From Saccharomyces mikatae IFO 1815 (lineage: Eukaryota; Ascomycota; Saccharomycetes; Saccharomycetales; Saccharomycetaceae), in assembly GCF_947241705.1 (NCBI RefSeq), contig NC_079257.1, forward strand, positions 1 through 64,000: DNA of 64,000 bases, read 5' to 3'. The notes below the pieces were generated by a model. The model had not been told where the DNA came from. It worked only from the letters and a program-made list of their open reading frames with translations, and did not search any database. Below, in pieces: positions 19,291-30,073 of this stretch. Position 1 is the stretch's first letter; each line of letters opens with the position of its first letter. A program made the position numbers and the translations under genes.

Positions 19291-19664
19291 ACTGGTTTTT
19301 TTTTTGTATGTGTGCAGGAATGAAACTGATTTCTCTTGGGTTGTCTAAGTTTTTGAAAGAAAGAGAAGAAAGCCTTACGAGATTATTTAAAACGAAAGCG
19401 GACAAAATTACCGTCATGTTGAAAAGTGAGTATTACAGTGACTTTTGGATCACAAGTAAAGAAGATCAAGCGCGTGGTAGTGATATAACGCTGGATTTAC
19501 TAACGTCAAAAAGGCTTACAGCTTAGCTCCTTGTACCCTATTTTGACTCTTCTTTTTATTTATTAATAAATCGATAATATAATAAGTTATAAATCTAAAA
19601 CACGATATATTAATTACTTTAACGAAAAAAAGCCTTGAGTGAGAGTTATAGAAGTATCTATAGA
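19291..19664. other. MIX23 promoter and SRO77 3' flank
   Basis: About 375 bp. A 72-codon frame at 19308-19526 reads away from MIX23 beginning 18 bp from its start. It has no recognisable similarity and probably reflects chance; see rejected items. Confidence 0.4.
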
Positions 19665-22600
19665 CTAAAAACCTATAGCGCTCTTCATCATATCTCTTCC
19701 CGTTTCTTCCATAGCATCATTCATAGTTTGTCCCATCGTTGTTGCATAGTCATTAATTGTAGTTTCTACTGTGTCTAAACGAGTTTCAACTGCCCTAGAA
19801 ACACTTTTAACAATACCGTAACGGCCGCTTCCTCCAAAACTTCTCACAGGTCTGGTGTACTTATGATCGCCTGTGCCAGCAGATGATTTCTCGGCTGCAT
19901 ATTTACTAGAAGATAAGGATCCTCGAGCAATGTTACTCTCTTCATACTTCGATTCAGGTCTTTCTATACCGCCGAGTAGCTCATCAAGTTGATGTGGCGT
20001 GCAATAAACAGCTCCTCTAGCCCATTGTAAAGAGTTTACTTGAGGCCTGTAACTAATATTTAAATCAGGATTGTATAAAGTGTCAATGGGAGTAGGTTGT
20101 GATATGCTACTATTGTGTTCTGGTCCAGTGGCGCTTTCGTTAATCACTGATATCAAAGACGCTTGAGATTTCCCACTGCGAATTACAATGTCACCGTTTT
20201 CTAATACAGATGAATTCTCAATGTATTGCGTGGTTACTGGGATTGTGCTGTGTAAATTTTTGACTTCCTTAAGTTCAGGCATAGTCATAATTTTTATATC
20301 TCCATTAATTAGTAGAACAATCATAACAGTTGAAAGCTTTCTTTCTCTTTTACTGTTCAGAATTGGAATAAAAGACAATCCACTGGTGGCAATTGGAAAC
20401 TTGAGAAGTGCATGAGTATCCTTAGATCTACCTGGCGATACTAAACGAATATCATCTGTGCCAGTCACCGTAACAAATCCAGGTAATGCGATACCCTTGC
20501 CTAAATCTTGCATCTTTGCAATAGTAGCAGAACAACTGTATCCAGTCTCTCTGGCAAAAGAATTAATACCTGAAATCTTACCTTGATTATTAGTTTTCGT
20601 TGCATCTGTAAATTTAGCTTCAAATCTTCCACTAGTTGTAGGCAGTATTTTGAAGGTCAATAATTCTCCGATATCAGTACCACACAGCATTAAAATACTA
20701 GAGTATCCATCATTGCCATACTCCATGATACAAAAGTGAACAGCGGAAACATAGGAACTACCAGCTTTGGAGAAGGCTCTAATATTTTTATTTAAGATGA
20801 CAGCGGGTCCTCTTCTGTCCAATAATATCAAGGTTCCTTCATTGAAACCAACAGCAACAAACCCGATGTTACTATTCATGACAGTGGATACCGCATCTTT
20901 TTTAGCATGAATTACTGTACTTGGCATAAAACCTTGTTTAACGTTGGTAGGACCTCTATCCGTAACATCGACTAAAATTTTGTTTGAATCATCCAACGAA
21001 AATCTGCTGAATTTCAACTGTAATGCATCGCTTCTAGGTGGATGACCGTAAAACTTATTCGTTTCGAACTTATAAAGAATCACATCCCCAACTTCAGATG
21101 ATACTGCCAATTCCAGGGTTTCCGATGCAAAAGAGATGTTTTTGATAGCTAGATTGGTAGCCCTATTAAGTACTTTAGCAGTATCTATTTCAAATACGGA
21201 ATTATCAGTTACTTCACTATGCGAAGCATCCCATATTCTAACTGAACCATTTGTGTGACCAGTTAGTAAAGTTGATCTAGTCTCATAGTTTCTGATATTT
21301 CTGCTAGCAGATGTACCACCCTTAAGAAACGAGTCATTTTGAGCGATGGTCATCATCCCTAGCCAAAGCTTCTTTTGAATTGATTCAGCTATACAAGTAG
21401 TAACTGTCGGTCTGACCCATGCTAAGCTTCGAGGAAAAATAGATGCTTTAGAACTGAAAGATCCAGTGGGGTATATTAGTGTTTCAAGTTCACCGTCGGC
21501 TAAAAGTAATAAAATAAGATTCGTGTCATGACATCCACCAAAATATGGTGAGGCCTTCGGTAAAGGCAAAAAGTTTATAAGTGGAGCCTTTCCAATCAAT
21601 GAGAATAGTTTTTGTTGAGCCGGCTTGGCGTAATACTTGCTCATTGCGTCGAATGATGTTACAGAATACATCGGCGTGCCACCCAAGTCAATCATTGTTA
21701 GTTCTTGAGGTAAATCAGGATTATTTGTAGCCTTTGTTGCAATTAACAGTGATGTATACTCAGGATTACGCTGACAAAGCCACGATACTTTTAAGATAGC
21801 AGGAGTTTCTATCAAGGAGCAGTCTTTCAAGGCAGAGCTTGGAAAATTTACATCTGTTTCAAATATGCTTCTAGCTTGAATCAGTTTACCGCTATTCACA
21901 TCCCAAAACACCAAGGAGTTATCATCATGAACTGTTAGTATGTGCAAAGAATTTGGATGATAAAGTGACTGGATAACTTTTGGCGTCCTTTTTTTTTCTA
22001 TATTTGTAGATAGATCACCCCCCGGAGCATAGGGATCTAATTGATAGAAAAAATGTTGCTTCACTTTAGAATCTACAAATGAATAAATGATGGTAATAAG
22101 TTCGTATGATATCAATATTGTTCCTACATCTCTAGGATTCCACTGGATAGAAACAACTGGTGATAGCTTCTCTTTTGGTAGAAACATGCTTTTCTGGAAG
22201 TTTTCAATTCTCGCTTGGGACATTTGGTTTCTATCTACGTCATATATCAACACAGATCCACTCTCAAGACCAATCAGCATCCAGTCAAGAGATGGGTCAG
22301 TTTCTATGCAAGTGATACTATTGGGGCAAAAAACAGTGGTCAAAATCTGTTTTGAGTATAATGAAAGCACTATTATGTTGTTTTTCTCATCTACCGCTAT
22401 TAAATATATTCCCTTGACAAACCTCATGTCTTTAATTTGGGTTCTGTTCTTCAACGTAAATACAACTTCAATTTGCTTTTGTCCATAAATGTGTATCTCG
22501 CCAGCAGTAGTCGCAACTGCCAGGAGACTTTGAGTATAGTCAAATGTGGTAACTACTATTCGTCCATTAATACCGTATGTGCATATTTTCTTAGTGTCAA

Positions 22601-22694
22601 AGTATTTAGAGTTGATACCATTTGAGACATCATGAACTCTTGCAGATTTGATTGCGTTTGACACACTCTTCAGATGCCTACTTCTTTTAAACAT
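19665..22694 (-). CDS. SRO77: Sro77, Lgl/tomosyn family exocytosis regulator
   Basis: A 1009-residue homologue of lethal giant larvae, about equal to S. cerevisiae Sro77 (1010). It binds the plasma-membrane t-SNARE Sec9 and acts with Sec4 and the exocyst in docking secretory vesicles; it is redundant with Sro7. The body is two seven-bladed WD40-type propellers. Recognisable blades include GINGRIVVTTFDYTQSLLAV near residue 45, SLYHPNSLHILTVHDDNSLVFWD near 250 and LLTGHTNGSVRIWD near 475. The C-terminal tail (about 940-1009) with the heptad-like segment VETRLDTVETTINDYATTMG resembles the v-SNARE-like tail of the family. The frame is intact and tandem with PKC1 upstream. Confidence 0.95.
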   Translation of the reverse strand: MFKRSRHLKSVSNAIKSARVHDVSNGINSKYFDTKKICTYGINGRIVVTTFDYTQSLLAVATTAGEIHIYGQKQIEVVFTLKNRTQIKDMRFVKGIYLIAVDEKNNIIVLSLYSKQILTTVFCPNSITCIETDPSLDWMLIGLESGSVLIYDVDRNQMSQARIENFQKSMFLPKEKLSPVVSIQWNPRDVGTILISYELITIIYSFVDSKVKQHFFYQLDPYAPGGDLSTNIEKKRTPKVIQSLYHPNSLHILTVHDDNSLVFWDVNSGKLIQARSIFETDVNFPSSALKDCSLIETPAILKVSWLCQRNPEYTSLLIATKATNNPDLPQELTMIDLGGTPMYSVTSFDAMSKYYAKPAQQKLFSLIGKAPLINFLPLPKASPYFGGCHDTNLILLLLADGELETLIYPTGSFSSKASIFPRSLAWVRPTVTTCIAESIQKKLWLGMMTIAQNDSFLKGGTSASRNIRNYETRSTLLTGHTNGSVRIWDASHSEVTDNSVFEIDTAKVLNRATNLAIKNISFASETLELAVSSEVGDVILYKFETNKFYGHPPRSDALQLKFSRFSLDDSNKILVDVTDRGPTNVKQGFMPSTVIHAKKDAVSTVMNSNIGFVAVGFNEGTLILLDRRGPAVILNKNIRAFSKAGSSYVSAVHFCIMEYGNDGYSSILMLCGTDIGELLTFKILPTTSGRFEAKFTDATKTNNQGKISGINSFARETGYSCSATIAKMQDLGKGIALPGFVTVTGTDDIRLVSPGRSKDTHALLKFPIATSGLSFIPILNSKRERKLSTVMIVLLINGDIKIMTMPELKEVKNLHSTIPVTTQYIENSSVLENGDIVIRSGKSQASLISVINESATGPEHNSSISQPTPIDTLYNPDLNISYRPQVNSLQWARGAVYCTPHQLDELLGGIERPESKYEESNIARGSLSSSKYAAEKSSAGTGDHKYTRPVRSFGGSGRYGIVKSVSRAVETRLDTVETTINDYATTMGQTMNDAMEETGRDMMKSAIGF

Positions 22695-23041
22695 TAATAG
22701 ACTTAATGCTCTTCAATTGATAATTCCGTTGTGCTTCATAGTCTGCCACTACAAGGATGCTAATAATACTATGATACTGAAATTCTCTCTTAACTGCTTC
22801 TTTAATTATGTAAACAGAAGGCGCATTGTTGAATATACGGCTTCGCATCGCATCGCCTAAACGAGATTTTTCATATGCTTGCTCCCAAAATGGTACGAAT
22901 AAAAAAAGGTATTACATTAAAATGGAGAGCGTAACATTATCACATCAACAATCCCTTTTAATAAAGAGGCGTGGCAGTTAAACTTTTCCACTTTAATGTA
23001 CTATATAAAAAAATTAAATAAACCATATTTTGATGCTTTAC
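22695..23041. other. SRO77 promoter and PKC1 terminator region
   Basis: About 350 bp between two tandem minus-strand genes; AT-rich with an ATGCTTTACTCAT-type end of PKC1. No gene is visible. Confidence 0.4.
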
Positions 23042-26000
23042 TCATAGATCCAAATCGTCCGGCATAAAGGAAAATCCTCTAAACTCTTCTTGTTGGCTTG
23101 TTGTCAAAACAGACGGCAAAGGTGTAAGTGTGGGTGGTGCTGAGGTGAATTCTTGTTCGAAATATGATGTATCTTCTGGTGATTTGATTTCTGGAATGTA
23201 GGGTGGCTTGACGCGAAGATTTAAGATATCCTCGAAGTTGATGTTACGGAAGAACGGTTCTTCCATCACTTCATCTGCATCTCTCGGACCAGCACCTAAC
23301 CTTTTCTCAGGATCCTTTGTTAGTAGGCCTTGAAATATTTGTACAATCTCACCTGCCATATCTATTGGATACAGGGGTTCGTCTGTAAGAATAGCATTAA
23401 AAACCTCATCTTCATCATCACCTGAAAATGGTGATTGGCAAAGTAGCATTTGATATAGTAATACCCCGAATGCCCACCAATCAACAGCTTTGGTATATTC
23501 CTGCTCCTTTAGAATTTCTGGAGCCATAAATTCGGGTGTACCGCAAAATGTAGAAGTCTTGTTGCCATACCACATTTCGTCTTTACACAAACCATAATCG
23601 GCAATCTTTATGTGACCTTCTGGAGTCAACAGAATATTTTCTAACTTTAAATCACGGTATATTACACCGTTGTCATGAAAATATTTCAAAGCTAGCAAGA
23701 CTTCAGCGGCATAAAATTTGGCTCTTCTAACAGAAAGTCTCTGATTTTGAACATGCCACATCAAATCGCCACCCCCAATAAATTCCATGGCGAAATATAT
23801 ACGATTCTCTGTTTGGAAAGAACAATATAGATTAGTTAAGAAGGGATGTTTTGTTTTTGTAGCTAATAAAAACACTTTCTTTTCTGCTCGGGCACTTTCA
23901 ATATCGTGGTTTTGAATAATATTATCTTTCTTTAGAACCTTTATGGCACAAAGTCTCTCCGTATTCTTTGATTTAGATAAAATAACTTTACCAAAATTAC
24001 CTTTACCTAAAACTTTAAGTAAAACAAAATTATCCAGTGAGACTTTGCGACGTTTAGACGCTTTCTTTTTATGCTTGCCGCTGGTGCTGATTTGTGATTT
24101 TTGCGGAGAATTTTGATCGGTGGCTCTGGAGGCATGAGTACTTGTAGGAGCTAAAGACACAGTTTCTTGTATCACTTCCTTTGATACATGGTCCTGTTCA
24201 ATTTGGAAAGTTTCGCTATTCATATCGCGGAAAGGATTCGTGTGTGAGGAGTCAATTGTCAAATCAGCTTCACGAAAATCGTTTCTATCCTCCCAATCAA
24301 GTTGCTGCTTCGTTTCTAGGTCAATATGATCAGTCTCCATGTCATCTTGTATGACCCCATTGTCTTGATTGATCTCACGTTCCATTTCATCCCGTTGTGC
24401 TTTCCACTGTTCGAGTTCATCTCTCATTACATCATCTTTTGATTCCCAAGCTTGGCTATGTTCAATAGATAAATCAGTAAATCCTGTTAAACGTTTATTC
24501 GATGTTGGATCAAGCGTTTTCTCCTCTGGTGAAAATTGGATGGATTGTTGTGCACCTTCTGTGAAATTTAGATAGGCTTCATTCTCGTCAATGAATTTAT
24601 TCAATTTCTCACGACCATGTGTCTGTAATGGAATTTCTTCATCGATAATAGGACTGCGCTGCTTAGTAAGAGAGTCTCTTGTTGTTTTCTGAGGTGAGGG
24701 TGTTTTATTGTCTTTTCTAGGTTGAGGAGGCAAAGGAGCGTTTGCCCTTTCAGTGAATTTGGTTGGGGAGCGATCGCTACCAATAGCAGTGCCAACGGAT
24801 GATCCCGATTGAGCTGATGGCATTGTCCTCTTCTTCTTTTCTTGATTACGTTTGGTGTCTTGGATTGTTTTCAAAATTCTATTGGCCATCTCCATGGACA
24901 TACCACAGAAGTCAGGAACTAAATGAGCACATTGAGCATGGCACATTATACCACATTCAGAGCATTTACGTACTTTATGTCTACCCCACGGTAAAATATA
25001 TCCACAGTGGCAACACCATTTCGTACCACGATTTGAAGTGGGCAGGAACCTATGAGGAATACGGTGATTCAACTTTGCTTCATCTGGATCTGTATCAGTA
25101 GAGGTTTTAGCAATGCATTTAGTAACAACGTTGGTGTAGCACTTTTTGTGGCATAAAAACTTACAGTCTTGACATTGAAACCCAGTATACCGAAGGAAGT
25201 CGCCACAATATGCACAACACATGATGTTGTAAAAAGATTTTTGTACAAAGTGATGGCCATGTTGTTCAAAAATCTCTTCTTTCCTATTAATAATAGCACC
25301 ATGACGATGTAGTCCACCCATTAAATGCTTCTTCTCTATTTGAGAGGACTTGTGGAAACCTAATGTTAGCAAAATCTGGCCAGATGGTTCTAAAATAAAC
25401 CATGAGTTTGTGCTAATTTGGCTACTTAATGTATTATCTCCTTGCCCATTCTTTGCCAAAGGCTGAATAGCTGAATTGGAGTTCGTGGAAGTTAGGGTAC
25501 TCCCTTCTTCGTTAGTGAGAGAGGAACCGCTATTAATGTTTGATGCATTGACCCATCCCTGTTGTCCATTTGTTTGTCCAGCTTTTTTCTTACGAATCTC
25601 TTCAGCAATATCAGAGAGTAGTAACCACATCACAGCTACTGGAATTAAGGAGTCGTTCACCTTATCATAGACTGTAATCTCTATTTCATTCCCTTTTTCA
25701 ACTGAAATTTGAAAATCTTCACTCCATCTATCATTTCTAGAGGGTTTCGTTCTGGCTTTAATTGTATCATCGATTTTGACGGTAACATAACTCTCTGGTT
25801 TCCTGGCAAACATGGGCGATTGTATATGATCAACATCTCTCGTGGCAGTTATTCCTATAGTCAGGACGCCAGTTAGCTGCTTTCTTCGGAACTTTGGCTG
25901 TTGATTGTCCATCATGTCGTTGGATTGGTGTTTAAATTGATCAATATCGACATTAATAGCCTGATATTTCTTCAAGGCCTTTTTAAGCATCTGGATCCTG

Positions 26001-26494
26001 TATTTGGATTCCATAGCACCCCCTTCTGCCGCAGAACTACTACGCTGATCACCATCAATTTGATACAGTTTAGTCAGCTTGGTATTAGCTTCTTGATATT
26101 GCTTTTCCACTTGTAATTTGAATTCTAGTTGTTGTAACATGTATTGAATCCTTTGCGCTAAAGAAGGGCAGTCGTATTTTACAAGATCCAAACGAGAAAA
26201 AATGTGTTCATTTGGTGATATGGTAGAAAGAAACCCGTATTCTTTCGAACTGTTTTCGTCATTATTTTCGTTACCATTTTGGTCTTTATCTTGCAGAGCA
26301 GTCTTTAACTGTAACTTCTTTAAATTGTCCTCCAAATATTCAAGATTTTGACGTGCCTCTCTAATATTAGTATTACATTTCTGAATGACCATGACATTGT
26401 CAGTCTTTTTCTTAAGGGTAGAAGCTCCTCGAATTATATTCTCTTCGACTGCTATCTTTCTTTTGATATTTTGCTCTAGTTGTGAAAGACTCAT
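23042..26494 (-). CDS. PKC1: Protein kinase C
   Basis: The single yeast protein kinase C, 1150 residues, the Rho1 effector that starts the cell wall integrity MAP kinase cascade at bud tips and the bud neck. Domains in order: two HR1 coiled-coil Rho-binding repeats (about 1-200), a C2-like domain from TGVLTIGITATRDVD, two cysteine-rich C1 domains (about 412-461 and 478-530, HX12CX2C pattern), a long linker rich in Ser, Gln and acidic residues, and an AGC kinase domain from about 824. The glycine loop GKGNFG is at 830-835, catalytic Asp948 is in YRDLKLEN, and the magnesium motif is Asp966-Tyr-Gly rather than DFG, as in fungal PKCs. The activation loop TSTFCGTPEF holds the Pkh1/2 target threonine, and the C-terminus has the turn and FSFMP hydrophobic motifs. 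Confidence 0.98.
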   Translation of the reverse strand: MSLSQLEQNIKRKIAVEENIIRGASTLKKKTDNVMVIQKCNTNIREARQNLEYLEDNLKKLQLKTALQDKDQNGNENNDENSSKEYGFLSTISPNEHIFSRLDLVKYDCPSLAQRIQYMLQQLEFKLQVEKQYQEANTKLTKLYQIDGDQRSSSAAEGGAMESKYRIQMLKKALKKYQAINVDIDQFKHQSNDMMDNQQPKFRRKQLTGVLTIGITATRDVDHIQSPMFARKPESYVTVKIDDTIKARTKPSRNDRWSEDFQISVEKGNEIEITVYDKVNDSLIPVAVMWLLLSDIAEEIRKKKAGQTNGQQGWVNASNINSGSSLTNEEGSTLTSTNSNSAIQPLAKNGQGDNTLSSQISTNSWFILEPSGQILLTLGFHKSSQIEKKHLMGGLHRHGAIINRKEEIFEQHGHHFVQKSFYNIMCCAYCGDFLRYTGFQCQDCKFLCHKKCYTNVVTKCIAKTSTDTDPDEAKLNHRIPHRFLPTSNRGTKWCCHCGYILPWGRHKVRKCSECGIMCHAQCAHLVPDFCGMSMEMANRILKTIQDTKRNQEKKKRTMPSAQSGSSVGTAIGSDRSPTKFTERANAPLPPQPRKDNKTPSPQKTTRDSLTKQRSPIIDEEIPLQTHGREKLNKFIDENEAYLNFTEGAQQSIQFSPEEKTLDPTSNKRLTGFTDLSIEHSQAWESKDDVMRDELEQWKAQRDEMEREINQDNGVIQDDMETDHIDLETKQQLDWEDRNDFREADLTIDSSHTNPFRDMNSETFQIEQDHVSKEVIQETVSLAPTSTHASRATDQNSPQKSQISTSGKHKKKASKRRKVSLDNFVLLKVLGKGNFGKVILSKSKNTERLCAIKVLKKDNIIQNHDIESARAEKKVFLLATKTKHPFLTNLYCSFQTENRIYFAMEFIGGGDLMWHVQNQRLSVRRAKFYAAEVLLALKYFHDNGVIYRDLKLENILLTPEGHIKIADYGLCKDEMWYGNKTSTFCGTPEFMAPEILKEQEYTKAVDWWAFGVLLYQMLLCQSPFSGDDEDEVFNAILTDEPLYPIDMAGEIVQIFQGLLTKDPEKRLGAGPRDADEVMEEPFFRNINFEDILNLRVKPPYIPEIKSPEDTSYFEQEFTSAPPTLTPLPSVLTTSQQEEFRGFSFMPDDLDL

Positions 26495-26959
26495 TATTGT
26501 ACTGTCTCCTATAAATGTACCCTTATTTTACTTTTTGTTGCACCGGATTCTCTATCTAATTGCTTCACTAGATTTTCTTCGACTGATGATCCAATTAATC
26601 TTTGAAAGTTGAATAAAAAGGGATTGACGAAAAATACCTCTAACGTAAATGTGAATGAATAGTATCAGAGATTACTATGACTGTTATTAATCGGTCCCTT
26701 TTCAATCACACTCAATGCTAGTGGAATTGTAGCTTTTGTACCGCCCCTGAATAGTCAGTCTCTTTCTCGGTAGAGTAGATCAACTTTATTATCTAGGCCT
26801 GCCAACTCTTTTCCTCGGTTTTTTTCGCCTTTAAAACTGAGCGAGCTGGGTAATGAAATATCAATCTCCAATTGATGAATTTTTATATTGATTACATTAT
26901 GATTATTTATTCTGAAAGTGTAAAAGAAAAGTACAAGAGATCTGAGTTGTTGTGTAATC
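26495..26959. other. PKC1 promoter and SEA4 3' flank
   Basis: About 465 bp between tandem minus-strand genes. I see no gene or element with support. Confidence 0.4.
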
Positions 26960-29900
26960 TTATTTGTTGCATCGGCAGGTACAACCTGGAGTGGGACAGA
27001 CGTTATGTTTATCGAACCATTCTTCAGCGTGTCCTGCATGCATACCATGATTGCAACTTAAGCAGAAGCTGAACCATTCGTTCAACTTCAATTTTCTGTT
27101 TACGAGTTCGTGATTCGTATTATCTTGAGAATCTTCTGGCCGTATCGGATCGCTTGGTTGAGTCCCGTTTATCATAAATGGTAGGTTCGATGTTCCTAAA
27201 GGCATGAGGCATATGGCACATCTTGGGAAAGAAGATCCACAGTGTGGACAACAGTACTTATGTCTTGGCCTTTCTTCAGGTGTCTGCGTTTCAGAGCTCC
27301 CAATATTAAATTTTTTGTAGTCACTGTTAGTCCTTCTATATGTTTCACCGTTTTTATAATTGCTGGCGCTAGTTGAGACGGCGCTCGAAGGCGGGGATGT
27401 GCGTGGAATGTTGATGTTCTGCTTACAGTTCTGACATTGAATGTATATCTGGCGAGGCTTTATATCTGCGGTCAATACTCCAGTTTTAGTTCTCGATAAT
27501 GATGATCTTAAAACATCGAACCTAGCCCGCATGGAGAATAATTCCCAAGATTTAAGCATATCTCTATATGTTTGTATCCATTCATCAACTCTCTGATCGC
27601 GGAAGTACCTTGGTGAGCCAAAAATTGAGATTAACGCAGCACTTTGAACATCGCTCGTTTTATTAACGTAAGACTGTAGCAGATCGATACCGTTTGGGGT
27701 TATTCCGGTGAGAATTAAACCTTCCAATTCGCCATTCTCAATAACGGTAGACGAAGTTCTCTCTAGGAAGGTGGTTAAATCCGTATCATTTAGAAATCTT
27801 AAAGCCACACCTAGCCTTTCTCTTAAAGATATGGCGGGCTCGTAAAGAATATCCCACCAATCATTATCTGCAATAAAAGCGAAAATAACTCTCAAATAGG
27901 GATCATCTAATTCGGAGGACATTTTTCTGCATTGCTGCCTCCATGTGTTATTACCTGGCTGATCTTTGTATGCCAAATAACCTGCAATTGCGGTAGCAAT
28001 TAATCGCAACCTTTCCTTTTTTGCAGATCCTAGAATTTCTACAGCTTTGGGAATATCACCAAAAAATACTGCCCAAGCAGCAGCTTTTTCGTAATGACCG
28101 TTCTTCATAATTATGTTGTATTTGTCTTCATAATCGGACCTGGAAAGATCCCATCCCGAAATAATTAGACAGAGCCTTCTCTGCACATACTTCGGCGAAT
28201 CAGCAACGTTGGCAATAGAAGTATTCCGATCTCTATTTTTTCTTCTTAATTTTATGATTTTTTCCATTTCTTTATTCAGTTGTTTGTCAGAAAGAATTGT
28301 TTCCTGCCTATATCTGTCCTGATTAGATATTCCGTTTATACCATTCCAAATACCGATCACTCCTTCATAGCCTAGGTCAAGATCACCAGCAACCATTGTA
28401 CCATCGTCAACAGAGGCCTTTGCAATTGCAATCCATCTCCATGTGTTCCTTATGTAAGCATTATTTTGTAAGTTTTTGGAAGAATCAATCATCTCCACCG
28501 TATTCATTGGGTCCAGGCCGTATCCCAGCGAAGCTCTTGTCCTCATTATTACACTTATATCTTTTTCTAAAAGTTTTTCGGGCTTCCAAAACAATTCAAA
28601 TCCGCGCTTACTGTCAAGAACATCATTACCATCTTCATTTTCCTCTTCACTTAGTTCAGCATATTCGATTTCATTATTAGGCTCGTTGTGTTCCGACGGA
28701 AAATAATCGTCGCTAACGTCTAAATCTTCAAATGATAGATTTTTCAGGACTGTTTTTACATTCTCCAGATTGGATTTTTCATGCTCATTGTTGACTCTGA
28801 TTTCATCTATCTCAGCATTTTCAAAATTTGACAACAGGAGAGAGTTTTTATTATTGATAATAGCCTTGGAACATATTTCTGCAATTGGCATTCTGTATAT
28901 TGTTCCTGATTGTCTCATACAGATTAGACTGGTTCCATGGTTACCTCTTGGAATATAATCAAATGTCGCGACTCTATCGTACATCGTATTTGTATCATGC
29001 ACGGAAGAAACAAATAAATTTTCAATATTCATTTCGATATTGTCATCGCCCTCAATACCACAATTTTCATCAGTAAAATATCCTAATCTCCATCTTTTAA
29101 TGGTATCACCTCTATGTAAAGTTGCAAATTCATTATTTCTTACACATGACCATCTAAAACAAGAGTTCATGTATTTCCTTGAAGCTGCACCAGATCCAAC
29201 CAACTTTTCAAATGTTAAAAGAGGGGAGGCTATATTCAAATCGCCGAGTGAGGCTTGGTCAGACAACTTTCTTCTATCCCAGATAGCCAACGTCCCGTCA
29301 TCCCCGTAAGTACTAAATTGCCAATCATTAAACGGATTTCGTTTGATATCATACGTCAATCGTGTCGGATGTTGAAAAATTGGGTTTGGGGACCTAACAT
29401 CGATCTCCTTTAAGAATTTTGTACTTGCAGCCAATATACTTGTATCATTAAGGAATTTCAGAGAAACTATACTTTCGTTTGTGCAATAACTGAACATCGG
29501 GTTAATAGTTTCATGTGATTCGTCATGAAAATTCATATCCCAAATTTGTAACGATGAATCATGTTTATTTCGGTCGAGTCCCACTGCTATGAGTCCATTC
29601 GTATTTATTCCCAGAGAATTTATACACCGTTGCTTTTTGGCTCGTACACGTATATCATAATTAGTATCTGATTCAGTATACCCTTGGGTATCCTTTGCAT
29701 TTGACACAGAGCCAATCATATTTTCTGATTGTACTGCTTTACTGCCGCCGGAGTTCGATATAGAACTGTCATTGGCGTTCAAGCCTGCCAGCGCTTGGCT
29801 TGTCAAGGATGAAAAATTTGGCCCAGAAATATTGAAAATTCTCAAGTATCCATTCTTTTCACCTACACCAATCATACCAATTTCCGATTCTGAATAGTCT

Positions 29901-30073
29901 AAGCAGGTAATACTACCAAAATCTTTCACAGTACGTAATTTCATAATTGATTCATCAGATTCATTATGCGGATCGACCTTGTAATGGGTCACTTCATCTC
30001 TGGTAGGATTCACTGAAAGATAATCAATCAAATTATCATATGACCAGTGGGTCACCTTCTTGATGAGACCCAT
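26960..30073 (-). CDS. SEA4: Sea4, SEA complex (SEACAT) subunit
   Basis: A 1037-residue subunit of the SEA complex, the yeast GATOR2-like (SEACAT) assembly at the vacuole that opposes SEACIT and so controls TORC1; human homologue Mios. The N-terminal 400 residues form a WD40 propeller, seen in segments such as SITCLDYSESEIGMIGVG and WQFSTYGDDGTLAIWDRRK. An alpha-solenoid follows (about 600-860). The C-terminus ends in a RING-like zinc domain with CPHCGS, CAICLMP, CLSCNHGMHAGHAEEW and CPTPGCTCRC. The last part (CTCRCNK) is the very end of the protein. Length and order of domains match S. cerevisiae Sea4 (1038). Confidence 0.96.
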   Translation of the reverse strand: MGLIKKVTHWSYDNLIDYLSVNPTRDEVTHYKVDPHNESDESIMKLRTVKDFGSITCLDYSESEIGMIGVGEKNGYLRIFNISGPNFSSLTSQALAGLNANDSSISNSGGSKAVQSENMIGSVSNAKDTQGYTESDTNYDIRVRAKKQRCINSLGINTNGLIAVGLDRNKHDSSLQIWDMNFHDESHETINPMFSYCTNESIVSLKFLNDTSILAASTKFLKEIDVRSPNPIFQHPTRLTYDIKRNPFNDWQFSTYGDDGTLAIWDRRKLSDQASLGDLNIASPLLTFEKLVGSGAASRKYMNSCFRWSCVRNNEFATLHRGDTIKRWRLGYFTDENCGIEGDDNIEMNIENLFVSSVHDTNTMYDRVATFDYIPRGNHGTSLICMRQSGTIYRMPIAEICSKAIINNKNSLLLSNFENAEIDEIRVNNEHEKSNLENVKTVLKNLSFEDLDVSDDYFPSEHNEPNNEIEYAELSEEENEDGNDVLDSKRGFELFWKPEKLLEKDISVIMRTRASLGYGLDPMNTVEMIDSSKNLQNNAYIRNTWRWIAIAKASVDDGTMVAGDLDLGYEGVIGIWNGINGISNQDRYRQETILSDKQLNKEMEKIIKLRRKNRDRNTSIANVADSPKYVQRRLCLIISGWDLSRSDYEDKYNIIMKNGHYEKAAAWAVFFGDIPKAVEILGSAKKERLRLIATAIAGYLAYKDQPGNNTWRQQCRKMSSELDDPYLRVIFAFIADNDWWDILYEPAISLRERLGVALRFLNDTDLTTFLERTSSTVIENGELEGLILTGITPNGIDLLQSYVNKTSDVQSAALISIFGSPRYFRDQRVDEWIQTYRDMLKSWELFSMRARFDVLRSSLSRTKTGVLTADIKPRQIYIQCQNCKQNINIPRTSPPSSAVSTSASNYKNGETYRRTNSDYKKFNIGSSETQTPEERPRHKYCCPHCGSSFPRCAICLMPLGTSNLPFMINGTQPSDPIRPEDSQDNTNHELVNRKLKLNEWFSFCLSCNHGMHAGHAEEWFDKHNVCPTPGCTCRCNK

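Noticed and set aside
19308-19526. 72-codon frame divergent from MIX23
   Set aside because: Begins 18 bp from the MIX23 start within its promoter, has no recognisable similarity, and no gene is known there in S. cerevisiae. Transcript data could reverse this.
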